From an uncultured Acidobacteriota bacterium (GTDB lineage: Bacteria; Acidobacteriota; Terriglobia; Bryobacterales; Bryobacteraceae), in assembly GCA_902826685.1 (NCBI GenBank), contig CADEFT010000020.1, forward strand, positions 62,001-126,000: a stretch of 64,000 bases of DNA, read 5' to 3'. Position 1 is the first letter of the stretch. Each line of letters begins with the position of its first letter. The notes under the pieces are model-generated. The model worked only from the letters and a program-made list of their open reading frames with translations, made no database searches and was not told where the DNA came from. Positions 42,790-51,288 of the stretch are shown here, in pieces. The translations under genes and the position numbers were made by a program.

Positions 42790-43888
42790 AGGTGCGGCGG
42801 AAGAATCCATCGGTCATGCCCGCGATGTAATCGCAAACGGCGCGATGGAGCGGCGCCTGGCGTGTCCGCTCGCGATAACCGGCGGGCAGGCGTTCCGGAT
42901 GCCGCATCAGAAAATCGAACAGCCCGGCGATGGCGGCGGTGGTGTGGGCGCGCTCTTCCACCAGCGCAGGCGCGGCGTAGACGCGCTCATGCAGGAAAGC
43001 CTTCAACTCCCTCACCGTTTGACGCCCGGATCCGGTGAAGCACGCCAGTCGCGAGGGCGCGGCGCGGACGGCTTCCACGTCCGCCGTGTTCCGGGCCGTG
43101 GCGAAGGTGCCCTCGATGAGCGAACCGGCCAGCGAGTTCACCAGGCTCCGCACGCATTCGAGAAAGCGGATTCGTTCCGGCGCGCCCGGATACCGCATCT
43201 CGATGGCCTCGCGCACTTCCCCGAACTCACCCACATGCGCGGCGAGTTCTTCCGCCTCGAACAAGCCGGCGGAGTGCCCGTCGTCGAGATCGGCGGTGTC
43301 GTAGGCGATCTCATCGGCCAAGTCGATCAACTGCGCCTCAAGCGGCGGGCGCAGGTGCGGCAGATAGCCGTCAAGCTCGGCCGATGCGCCCGGCACCAGA
43401 TCGCGCGAATGCTTGACGATGCCTTCGCGCATTTCGAAGGTCAGGTTCAGGCCGGGGAACATGGCGTAGCGCTGCTCGAACTCCTCGACGATGTGCAGCG
43501 CGTGCAGGTTGTGATCGAACCCGTCGCCGAAGCGCCGCATCTGGCGGTCGAGTTCCTCTTCCCCGGCGTGGCCGAACGGGGGATGGCCGATGTCGTGCGC
43601 GAGAGCCAGAGCTTCGGTCAGATCCTCGTCGAGGCCGAGCGCTGCGGCGGCGGTGCGGGCGATCTGGGCGACTTCGATGGTGTGGGTCAGGCGGTTGCGG
43701 AAATGATCGGAATAGCCGGGCGCGAAAACCTGCGTCTTGTCCTCCAGGCGGCGGAACGCGCGGGCATGCACGACGCGGTCGCGGTCTCGCTGGAAATCGT
43801 TGCGGTAAGGGTGCGGAGGCTCCGGGTAGCGGCGGCCGCGGCTCAAGGCCACGGGAAATCGCAGGTGAGCCAGCGCGGGCACGGCCAC
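42746..43888 (-). CDS. dGTPase/dNTP triphosphohydrolase (HD superfamily)
   Basis: A 380-residue protein with the Dgt-type head PYRNDFQRDRDRVVHARAFRRLEDKTQVF and the HD metal site from RLTHTIEVAQIART, LALAHDIGHPPFGHAGE and the later DLADEIAYDTADLDD. It removes triphosphate from deoxynucleotides. At 380 residues it is of the type 2 short form found in many bacteria. It starts five bases from the stop of the TPR protein and is probably co-transcribed with it. Confidence 0.9.
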   Translation of the reverse strand: MAVPALAHLRFPVALSRGRRYPEPPHPYRNDFQRDRDRVVHARAFRRLEDKTQVFAPGYSDHFRNRLTHTIEVAQIARTAAAALGLDEDLTEALALAHDIGHPPFGHAGEEELDRQMRRFGDGFDHNLHALHIVEEFEQRYAMFPGLNLTFEMREGIVKHSRDLVPGASAELDGYLPHLRPPLEAQLIDLADEIAYDTADLDDGHSAGLFEAEELAAHVGEFGEVREAIEMRYPGAPERIRFLECVRSLVNSLAGSLIEGTFATARNTADVEAVRAAPSRLACFTGSGRQTVRELKAFLHERVYAAPALVEERAHTTAAIAGLFDFLMRHPERLPAGYRERTRQAPLHRAVCDYIAGMTDGFFRRTFTSIATNTPPPQSR

Positions 43889-43893
43889 GCCGG

Positions 43894-44580
43894 TTACTTG
43901 GCGGCCGAAAGCTCGCCCATGGCGGCCACGGCGGCGCGGCTGACGGGCGGCCGGGTGGAAGATTGCAACCCTTCGAGCAGCTTCCGCGCTTCGGCGTTCT
44001 TGGTCTTGCCGATGAGGCGCGCCAGAGCGATGGTGGCCTGTTCTTTCGAAACCATGGCCGTGGGACGATCCATCAACTGGCGCAGCAGCGGTTCGGCCTG
44101 ATCGTTTTTGCCTTGCGCCTGATAGTAGGTGGCGAGGGAAAGCTTGCCGAGCGAAGCGCCTTCGGCATCGCCGCTAGCGGCCGCCGTTTGCAGCGCCTTC
44201 TCGCAATCGGCTTCCTTGCCCTGATCGCAAAGCAGAGTGGCCGCCTGCAACTGAGCGATGGTTCCTTCGCGGGAGCCGCTATATTTGGAGGCCATGTCGT
44301 TGAACGCCTTGAGAGCGGCGGCGTCCTTATCGGCGATGGTCTTATAGACGTCGCCGGTCTGCGCTTCGAGAATCGACTGCGCCTTGCGCAGATCGTCGCG
44401 GCGCGCGCCGCGCTGCCACCCGAGAAACGTCCAGATGCCGATGGCTACAAGCACCAGAGCGCCCGCCGCCATTCCATACTTCCGCACCGCGTCGCGATGC
44501 GCCGACAGGTAGTCTACGGTATGGCCGACTTCCTCGACGAACTTATCGTGTTTTAACTGCTCACGAAGCTGCTTATCCAC
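43894..44580 (-). CDS. TPR-repeat protein with N-terminal membrane anchor (YfgM-like)
   Basis: A 228-residue protein. Residues 1-35 are cytosolic, one TM follows at about 37-55 (GMAAGALVLVAIGIWTFLGW), then periplasmic TPR-like helices such as KALQTAAASGDAEGASLGKLSLATYYQAQGKNDQAEPLLRQLM. This matches the YfgM/tetratricopeptide anchor family, which in E. coli works at the Sec translocon with PpiD. GTG start; GGGAG is somewhat distant (about 12 bases). No PpiD is next to it. Confidence 0.75.
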   Translation of the reverse strand: MDKQLREQLKHDKFVEEVGHTVDYLSAHRDAVRKYGMAAGALVLVAIGIWTFLGWQRGARRDDLRKAQSILEAQTGDVYKTIADKDAAALKAFNDMASKYSGSREGTIAQLQAATLLCDQGKEADCEKALQTAAASGDAEGASLGKLSLATYYQAQGKNDQAEPLLRQLMDRPTAMVSKEQATIALARLIGKTKNAEARKLLEGLQSSTRPPVSRAAVAAMGELSAAK

Positions 44581-44644
44581 GCTTGATCACACTCCCACTC
44601 GGTCATGGCTGAAACGCAACCACCCAGTTTAGCGCATCAGGTGC

Positions 44645-46573
44645 TCAGTCGCCGACTTCCTCAAGGTAGGTATAACCGTTCAGCCCGTCTTCGTAGTACC
44701 GAAGCAGGCGGCCGGATTCCTCGAAGCCGATGCGGCCCGCGCGCACCGCCAGTTCCACGTCCTTGCGGAAAGCCTCCAGCAGAACGCGGGAATTGAACTG
44801 CACGTAATCGAGCACTTCGCGCACGGTGTCGCCTTTCACCACCGCGTCGAGAATCGGTTCGTTGTCCTTGCCAAGCCGCACGTGCACGGCGTTGGTGTCG
44901 CCAAACAGGTTGTGCAGGTCGCCGAGGATCTCCTGGTAGGCGCCCACCAGGAAGGTGCCGAGGAAATACGGCTCGCCGTTAAAGGGATGCAGAGCGAGCG
45001 TGCGCTTGACGTCGCGGCGGTCGATGAACTGATCCACCTTGCCGTCGGAATCGCAGGAGATATCGCCGAGAATGCCATGGCGCGCCGGATTCTCGCGCAG
45101 CCGGTGGATGGGCATGATGGGAAAGAGCTGCTTCACCGCCCAGCTATCGGGCATGCTTTGAAAGAGCGAAAAATTGCAGAAGTAGGTGTCCGACAGCATG
45201 CCTTCGAGGCCTTCCAGCTCTTCCGGGAAATAGTCGAGCTCGCGGCCCAGCTTCTGTATCCGCGCGCAGATGGCCCAATAAATGTTCTCCACCATGCTGC
45301 GCTGTTCGATGGAAAGATAACCCAGGCTGAACAGGTTCAGCGCGGAATCGAGCGCCTGCTGGGAATCGTGAAAGCTTTCGAGCAGATTTTTGGAGGAAAG
45401 CCCGCGATAGGTTTCCATCAGGTCGACCAGAGGCTGCTCGGCGTCTTCGGGGACTTTATCGGGAACCTGCTCCGTGCCGAAGCCCGTCACGCCCACGACG
45501 TTGAAAACCAGCACGCTGTGATAGGCGGCGATGGCGCGTCCGCTTTCGGAAATGATGCTGGGGTGCGGTACTTCGGCTTCGTCGCACACGTTCTGAATGT
45601 GATAAACGATGTCGTTGGCGTACTCCTGCAGCGTGTAGTTGACGCTCGATTCGAAATCGGTCTGGGAGCCGTCGTAATCGATGCCGAGCCCACCGCCGAC
45701 ATCCAGCATCTCAAGCCCGGCGCCCAGTTTCTTGAGCCCCACATAGCAGCGCGCCGCCTCGATCACCGCGCCCTTGATCTGGCGGATGTTGGTGATCTGG
45801 CTGCCGAGATGGAAGTGCAGCAGCTTGATGCAATCGCCCATGCCGAGCGCCTTCATCTGTTCGAGCGCCTGCAGCGCTTCGCTCAACGTCAGGCCGAACT
45901 TCGAACGATAACCGCCCGACGATTTCCAGCGTCCGGCGCCGCGCGTGGCGAGTTTGACGCGCAGGCCCACTTCCGGCCGCACGCCGAGCCGCTGCGAATG
46001 CTTGATGATGAGATCGAGCTCGGTATATTTCTCCACCACCGGGATGATGCGGCGGCCGATCTTTTTGGCCAGCATGCAGAACTCGATGTACTCGTCGTCC
46101 TTGAAGCCGTTGCAGACGATGGGCGCTTCGGCATCGGAAATGGCGAGCACGGCCAGCAGTTCGGGCTTTGAGCCGGCTTCGAGGCCGAACTGGAACGGAC
46201 GCCCGTACTCGACGATCTCTTCCACCACGTGCCGCTGCTGATTGACCTTGATGGGATAGACGCAGCAGTAAGCGCCCTTGTAGCCGTGATCCTGGATGGC
46301 GTTCTTGAACGCCTGGTGGATCTCGCGCAACCGGTCCTGCAGAATCTCGCCGAAGCGGATCAGGATGGGCGGCGAGATGCCGCGCAGCATGAGTTGATCG
46401 ACTAACTGCTTGAGATCGGCTTTGCGATCCGGCTCACGCGTGGGATGCACCCACAGATTGCCATTGTCTCCGACGGAGAAGTAGCCCTTACTCCAACTGG
46501 CGACGTCATAGAGCTCGGCGGCGTCGGTGGCGGTCCAGCGGTCGGTTGGTTCCCAGACCGTGTCACGGTCCAT
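44645..46573 (-). CDS. speA: Biosynthetic arginine decarboxylase
   Basis: A 642-residue PLP-dependent SpeA: LYDVASWSKGYFSV, PLP Lys in YCCVYPIKVNQQRHVV, HFHLGSQITN, the glycine-rich phosphate site DVGGGLGIDYDG, and IISESGRAIAAYHS. The C-terminal domain has YFCNFSLFQSMPDSW and GDTVREVLDYVQF. It makes agmatine for polyamine synthesis. ATG 46573 is used; TTG 46585 with TAGGA six bases upstream is a good alternative. It is divergent from, and overlapped upstream by no real gene. Confidence 0.92.
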   Translation of the reverse strand: MDRDTVWEPTDRWTATDAAELYDVASWSKGYFSVGDNGNLWVHPTREPDRKADLKQLVDQLMLRGISPPILIRFGEILQDRLREIHQAFKNAIQDHGYKGAYCCVYPIKVNQQRHVVEEIVEYGRPFQFGLEAGSKPELLAVLAISDAEAPIVCNGFKDDEYIEFCMLAKKIGRRIIPVVEKYTELDLIIKHSQRLGVRPEVGLRVKLATRGAGRWKSSGGYRSKFGLTLSEALQALEQMKALGMGDCIKLLHFHLGSQITNIRQIKGAVIEAARCYVGLKKLGAGLEMLDVGGGLGIDYDGSQTDFESSVNYTLQEYANDIVYHIQNVCDEAEVPHPSIISESGRAIAAYHSVLVFNVVGVTGFGTEQVPDKVPEDAEQPLVDLMETYRGLSSKNLLESFHDSQQALDSALNLFSLGYLSIEQRSMVENIYWAICARIQKLGRELDYFPEELEGLEGMLSDTYFCNFSLFQSMPDSWAVKQLFPIMPIHRLRENPARHGILGDISCDSDGKVDQFIDRRDVKRTLALHPFNGEPYFLGTFLVGAYQEILGDLHNLFGDTNAVHVRLGKDNEPILDAVVKGDTVREVLDYVQFNSRVLLEAFRKDVELAVRAGRIGFEESGRLLRYYEDGLNGYTYLEEVGD

Positions 46574-46678
46574 CTTCACGTTCAAATCGATTCCTACCTC
46601 GTTCGGGCGATTGGCCAATCCTCAGTGTCCAATGAAAGTACCGGCGGAGCAAGTGTAATCTGGTTACAGAATCTCAAC

Positions 46679-47104
46679 TTGATTCGCCTGGGGATCATTG
46701 CCGTGCTGCTTGGCTCGCTTCCAGCGGGCGCGGCGACGGCTATTCTTAACGCGATCGCCGAAATGCAAAGCGCGCGTGAGCTGGTGGTGGAGTTTCGCGC
46801 CGCCAGCGCCGAGGGGTGGAAGGTTTCGAGGGCTGCGCTGTTCCTGCATGCCGCCAAAGGCGCACCGCCCAAGCGAGTGCGGGTGGCGCTGGTGGATGGC
46901 CGGAAGCCGCGCCGCATGCGCGCTTTCGAGGCTTCGCCGCAGCCGCAAGGCTGGGTGAAGGTGAGCCTCGACGCCGCGCTGGTGGAGGCCATGGCGGCGG
47001 GCAGAGGCTCGGGCCTGGCTGTCGAGCAGGGCAAGGTTCGCTTCCACGGCTTGGACCCGATCTCCACGCAACCTTATTTGATCGTCGAAGGCAATCCTCG
47101 ATAG
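46679..47104 (+). CDS. Small exported protein, possibly DNRLRE/CBM96-like
   Basis: A 141-residue protein. A hydrophobic N-terminus (LGIIAVLLGSLPAGAA) acts as signal. The rest, such as SRAALFLHAAKG, RVRVALVDGRKPRRM and GWVKVSLDAALVEAMAAG, looks like the strand pattern of DNRLRE-type beta-sandwich modules of cell-surface proteins. The start is uncertain: the frame has no ATG near, so TTG 46679 is the best guess, and the open frame continues upstream over speA. The function is unknown. Confidence 0.5.
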   Translation: MIRLGIIAVLLGSLPAGAATAILNAIAEMQSARELVVEFRAASAEGWKVSRAALFLHAAKGAPPKRVRVALVDGRKPRRMRAFEASPQPQGWVKVSLDAALVEAMAAGRGSGLAVEQGKVRFHGLDPISTQPYLIVEGNPR

Positions 47105-47248
47105 ATGTGTTACGCTGTTTCCCAGCGTGAAGGGCGCTACCCGTCCGCGGGAAAGGGCTGAGCCCACCGGAGGCCGTCTCGTCGATTGCCGGATTGACGA
47201 TCTTCTTTCGCCCGCCGCGCGGACGCGGGCAAACGAGAGGAGATCATC

Positions 47249-49078
47249 ATGTCCGATCCACGCACGCCCCTTCCCGCCAACCCATCGCTGGCGCAACTCC
47301 GCAAACAAGCCAAGGAACGCGTTCGCGCCATGCGCGCGGGCGGAAGTCCGGACGTCACGCTCGCCGATGCGCAGTATGCCATCGCGCGCGAACACGGCTT
47401 TGAAAGCTGGGCCCGGCTGAAGCATCACGTCGAGGCGCTGCGCCCGGCGGGATTGGAACCGTTCGAACAACTGGCGCGTGAGCTCGCCGTGGCTTACACA
47501 TCGGGCGATGAGAGGCTGGTGCGAGCCATCAACGCCGATCACGGCACTTCGTTCCCTGCCGATTTTCACGGCCGGCTGCCTGAAGTGGCGATCGCCGGCG
47601 CCCGCCAGATGATCGCGCATGCCTTCGGGTTCGACGACTGGGCGAAGTTTGCGAGCGTACGGCCGCCGTTCTATTCCATCGACCGGCAGGAGGGCCGTCT
47701 CGCGGTGAGCGGCCCGCAAACGCGCAAGGACTGGGAGGAGATTTTCGCGCTCGTTGAGGAACACGGCCTCTCGAAATTGCGCGCCGGCGGCATTACCGAC
47801 GATGCCATGAAGGGGCTGGCGGAACTGGAGTGCGTTACCGAACTCGATATCAGCGGATCCAAACGGCTGACCGATGAAGGCGCCGGGCACCTGGCGCGCA
47901 TGCCGCAATTGACGCACCTTGAGATGGGAGGCTGGGGCACGCCGCTCACCGCCCGGGCTTTTGAGCCGCTGCGGCAACTTCCGCGGCTGCGGCAGTTCCA
48001 ATCCTGTTGGACGCAGGGCTTCGACGAGGAAGCGGCGGCGCACCTGGCGGCTTGTGAAAGCATCGAGACCGTTAACGTGATGGGCACGGTTTCGGGGGAC
48101 GGTCTGATTCGCGCGCTGGCCGGGAAGGCCGCGCTGCGCTTTCTCGACACCGGACGTCTGGTGACGGACGCGGGGCTGCCGGCGCTGAGCGACATTCCGG
48201 TTTTCCGGCGATGGCTCGGCGGCGACGTGGTGACGGGGCTGATGGGGGCCGCCAGGCTGCCCAACCGGCTCATGATCGACGGCGCCTTCACCGACGCGGG
48301 AATCGGCGCGCTGACAGCGCTTGAAGGCGTCGCCGCGCTGTCGTTCTTCTGGCATTCGAAGACGTTCACGGCGGCGGGCCTCGAGGCGCTGAGCGGCCTG
48401 CCGCATCTTCAGGTTTTTGGCATTGAGGGCGATCAGTGCGGCGATGACGCGATGGCCCGGATCGCGGCGATTCCCCGCCTGCGGCAACTACATGCGCAAG
48501 GCGCAGTAGCCGGTGAGGCGGGCTGGAGAGCTTTATCGAAGGCGGGAGCGCTCGAACAGTTCTGGGGCCGCGACTGTCCCAACTTCGATAGCGATGGATT
48601 CCGCGCGCTCGCCACAATGCCGTCGCTAACGGGCATGGGGATCGATTGCAAGCGGGTGGAGGATGAAGCGCTCGCGCTGCTGCCCGTTTTTCCGCAATTG
48701 CGCGAGCTTGTCTCCATGGGAATATCGGATGACGGATTCCGCCACGTAGGGCGGTGTGCGAATCTGGAAGCTCTCTACTGTATGTATTGCCGCGACACCG
48801 GAGACATCGCCACGGCGCATATCGCCGGGCTCGAGAAGCTGCGCGGCTATTACGCCGGGATGACCCGGATCACCGACCGCAGTCTGGAAATTCTCGGCCG
48901 GATGCTGGCATTTGAAAAGATGGAGTTCTGGCAGTGTATGGAGATCAGCGATGCTGGAGTCGCGCACCTCGCCGCGCTGCCTCACCTGCGCGAGCTCATC
49001 GTCGACAACTCGCCAAAAGTCTCGCGGGGTATAGGCCGAGCTTTCCGTGAGAACGTTCGGGTCGTTTGCAGGGGCTAA
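47249..49078 (+). CDS. Leucine-rich-repeat (RNI-like) protein with two N-terminal FESW-type domains
   Basis: A 609-residue cytosolic protein. Residues 10-65 form a small helical domain ending AQYAIAREHGFESWARLKHHVE, a module usually found before ankyrin repeats in acidobacteria; residues 70-135 are a degenerate second copy (ARQMIAHAFGFDDWAKF). Residues about 175-600 are some seventeen LRR-like units of about 24 residues (LTDEGAGHLARMPQLTHLEM and similar). No catalytic motif is visible. Such repeats bind proteins. ATG has GAGAGGAG upstream. A possible esterase follows 18 bases later. Confidence 0.78.
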   Translation: MSDPRTPLPANPSLAQLRKQAKERVRAMRAGGSPDVTLADAQYAIAREHGFESWARLKHHVEALRPAGLEPFEQLARELAVAYTSGDERLVRAINADHGTSFPADFHGRLPEVAIAGARQMIAHAFGFDDWAKFASVRPPFYSIDRQEGRLAVSGPQTRKDWEEIFALVEEHGLSKLRAGGITDDAMKGLAELECVTELDISGSKRLTDEGAGHLARMPQLTHLEMGGWGTPLTARAFEPLRQLPRLRQFQSCWTQGFDEEAAAHLAACESIETVNVMGTVSGDGLIRALAGKAALRFLDTGRLVTDAGLPALSDIPVFRRWLGGDVVTGLMGAARLPNRLMIDGAFTDAGIGALTALEGVAALSFFWHSKTFTAAGLEALSGLPHLQVFGIEGDQCGDDAMARIAAIPRLRQLHAQGAVAGEAGWRALSKAGALEQFWGRDCPNFDSDGFRALATMPSLTGMGIDCKRVEDEALALLPVFPQLRELVSMGISDDGFRHVGRCANLEALYCMYCRDTGDIATAHIAGLEKLRGYYAGMTRITDRSLEILGRMLAFEKMEFWQCMEISDAGVAHLAALPHLRELIVDNSPKVSRGIGRAFRENVRVVCRG

Positions 49079-49096
49079 GAAAGGAAGCGTGTCAAG

Positions 49097-49999
49097 TTGC
49101 ACCGGACGATTGTGGGACTGCTGCTGGCGGGCATGGGTCTCGCCGCCGAACCGCGGGTGGAGAAGAACGTCATCTACGGCATGTACTCGGGCCTGGCGCT
49201 GCTGCTCGACGTTCATCATCCGGAGAAGGCGAACGGCCGCGGGATTCTCTTCATCGCCGGAAGCGGCTGGAGCGCGCGGACCCCTTACGGCGCCACGGGC
49301 CTGAAGGAAACGCAGATCGGCGATTGGGCGCCGGCCCTGCTGAGCGCCGGATACACGGTGTTCGCCATCAATCATCGCGGCACGCCGAGGTTCCACTATC
49401 CGGCTCCGGTCGAAGACGTGCAGCGCGCGGTGCGCTATCTACGCCATCACGCCGGGCGCTACGGCATCGACCCGGGGAAGCTCGGCGGGGTGGCCGGATC
49501 ATCGGGCGGCCACCTGCTGGGACTGGTGGCGATGCTGGCGGCGCCGGGGGCGGACGGGGATCCAGATCCGGTGAATCGCGAATCGTCGGCCCTGCAGTGC
49601 GTGGTGCTGCGCGCCGCACCCACCAACCTGGTGAAGATGATCGGCGGCAGCGTGCCGGGTACGGCCGCGGTGACGGCGTTCACCGGCCGCCTGCCGATGC
49701 CCAATCCCGAAGATCAGGAAGTATACCGCCGTGCTTCGCCCATTACGCATGTCTCAAAGGCCGCGCCGCCCGTCCTCCTACTGCATGGCGACGCCGACGA
49801 TACGGTGCCCTATCAGCAGTCGGTGGATATGGAGACCGCTCTGCGAGGCGCGGAGGCGACGGTGAAGCTGATGCGCGTGGCCGGCGGCGCGCACGGTCCC
49901 AATTTCGGCACCGGCGGCAAGGCGCATGCGCAGTTTCCGGAAGTGTTGAGTCAGACGGTTGCCTGGCTTGGCCAGCATCTGGGGGTCAGCGCGCCTTGA
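49097..49999 (+). CDS. Secreted alpha/beta hydrolase (esterase)
   Basis: A 300-residue protein with a signal (MHRTIVGLLLAGMGLAAE). The catalytic elbow is GVAGSSGGHLLG, the acid is in HGDADDTVPYQ and the base in AGGAHGPNF, a complete triad of the BD-FAE/acetyl-xylan-type esterases. The TTG start has GGAAG upstream. It follows the LRR gene by 18 bases and converges on the PQQ-propeller gene with a 14-base overlap. Confidence 0.83.
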   Translation: MHRTIVGLLLAGMGLAAEPRVEKNVIYGMYSGLALLLDVHHPEKANGRGILFIAGSGWSARTPYGATGLKETQIGDWAPALLSAGYTVFAINHRGTPRFHYPAPVEDVQRAVRYLRHHAGRYGIDPGKLGGVAGSSGGHLLGLVAMLAAPGADGDPDPVNRESSALQCVVLRAAPTNLVKMIGGSVPGTAAVTAFTGRLPMPNPEDQEVYRRASPITHVSKAAPPVLLLHGDADDTVPYQQSVDMETALRGAEATVKLMRVAGGAHGPNFGTGGKAHAQFPEVLSQTVAWLGQHLGVSAP

Positions 50000-51239
50000 T
50001 GTCGTAACACCACAGCGTACCCAGATCGCGAACGTACATTCTGCCGTTGGCGACAACCGGATAGGCCCAGGCCGCTTCTCGCGCCCCGTGGATACGCTTG
50101 GGCGGATCGGGCGGCGTGAAGCGGGCCTTTTCGCGATAGGCTTCGGCGGAAGCTTCCACCAGCGCCACCGCACCGTCTTCGCCATGCACGTAAAGATTTC
50201 CGTCGGCGTAAAGCACCGCGCCGGGGCCGCCCTCCTCGGCCTGCCACTTCGTTTTGCCGGTCAGAAAATCGGCCGCGGTCATTCCCTTCGAATTGGTTCC
50301 GTAGAGCACGCCGTTGAGAAGAACCTGGCCGCCGAGCGTATTTGGTGCGTTGCGCTCAAAGTAAACCTCCTCGGCCGAGACGCCATCTTTGGCGGCGTGC
50401 AGTTGAACCAGCGCTCCGCCGAAGCGGCGCGCGTTGGCGCTGTAGACGTAGCCATCGTTGGCGATGGGAGTGGGAATGTTGGCGGGTCCATTGGCGGTGC
50501 GATCGTAGCGCCAAAGAAACTGGCCCGTCTTGGCGTCGATGCCGACGATTCCTTTATCCACGAACTGCACATACTGTTTGCGGCCCGCCGATTCGGTAAC
50601 GATGGCCGAGGCATACGCGGCGATATCGCCGCCCGGCACCGAGGACTTCCAGATCGGCGCTCCCGTCTTCTTGTTGAGGGCGATCATGGTGGCTTCTTTA
50701 CCGCCGGGAGTGGCGACCAGGACGTCGCCATCGATCAGCGGCGATTCGGCGTAGGCCCACTTGCCCGCGATACCTCCGAAATCGCGGCGCAGGTTTTTCC
50801 GCCAGATCACCTTGCCGGATGAAGCCTCGAGGCAGGCGAGATCGCCATCGGAGCTCTGCGCATAGAGCATGTTCCCATCGAGCGCCGGCGTGGACCGCGC
50901 CATCGGATAGGCGGGGTTCTGATCGGGGTTGCCGACTCCGCCGAGCTTGGTGGTCCACACCGGCTTCCCATCGTCGATCGAAAGCGCCTGCACATACTCG
51001 TTGTCCATGCCCTTGTTGCCGAGCACATAGATTCGCTTTCCCGCTACGGCGGGAGTGGCATAGCCTTCGCCGATATCCTTAACCTGCCAGAGAAGTTTCG
51101 GACCCTCCTTGGGCCAGGTCTTGAGCAGCCCCGTCTCCTTGGAAATGCCGGAGCGGAACGGCCCGCGCCACTGAGGCCAGTCGGCGGCGGTGGCCAGGAA
51201 AGCGAGCAGGGCGGGCAACAGACTCGGACGGAGATTCAT
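49986..51239 (-). CDS. Secreted PQQ-type (BamB-like) beta-propeller protein
   Basis: A 417-residue protein with a signal peptide (SLLPALLAFLATAA). DWPQWRGPFRSGISKE at the mature N-terminus is the typical start of acidobacterial PQQ-like propellers. Blades are seen as YATPAVAGKRIYVLGNKG, STPALDGNMLYAQSSDGDLACLEASSGKV and GVLYGTNSKGMTAADFLTGKTKW. It lacks a recognisable PQQ/metal catalytic set, so binding or structural roles are as likely as dehydrogenase activity. It is divergent from the large membrane protein at 51289. Confidence 0.85.
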   Translation of the reverse strand: MNLRPSLLPALLAFLATAADWPQWRGPFRSGISKETGLLKTWPKEGPKLLWQVKDIGEGYATPAVAGKRIYVLGNKGMDNEYVQALSIDDGKPVWTTKLGGVGNPDQNPAYPMARSTPALDGNMLYAQSSDGDLACLEASSGKVIWRKNLRRDFGGIAGKWAYAESPLIDGDVLVATPGGKEATMIALNKKTGAPIWKSSVPGGDIAAYASAIVTESAGRKQYVQFVDKGIVGIDAKTGQFLWRYDRTANGPANIPTPIANDGYVYSANARRFGGALVQLHAAKDGVSAEEVYFERNAPNTLGGQVLLNGVLYGTNSKGMTAADFLTGKTKWQAEEGGPGAVLYADGNLYVHGEDGAVALVEASAEAYREKARFTPPDPPKRIHGAREAAWAYPVVANGRMYVRDLGTLWCYDIKAR

Positions 51240-51288
51240 GAGTAGCCCTCACACGGAAATCTTCCGGCAGCATAACATGGAGCGTGCA

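Noticed and set aside
46664..48487. 607-residue minus-strand frame
   Set aside because: It is antisense to the small exported protein and the LRR protein, with no recognisable domain.
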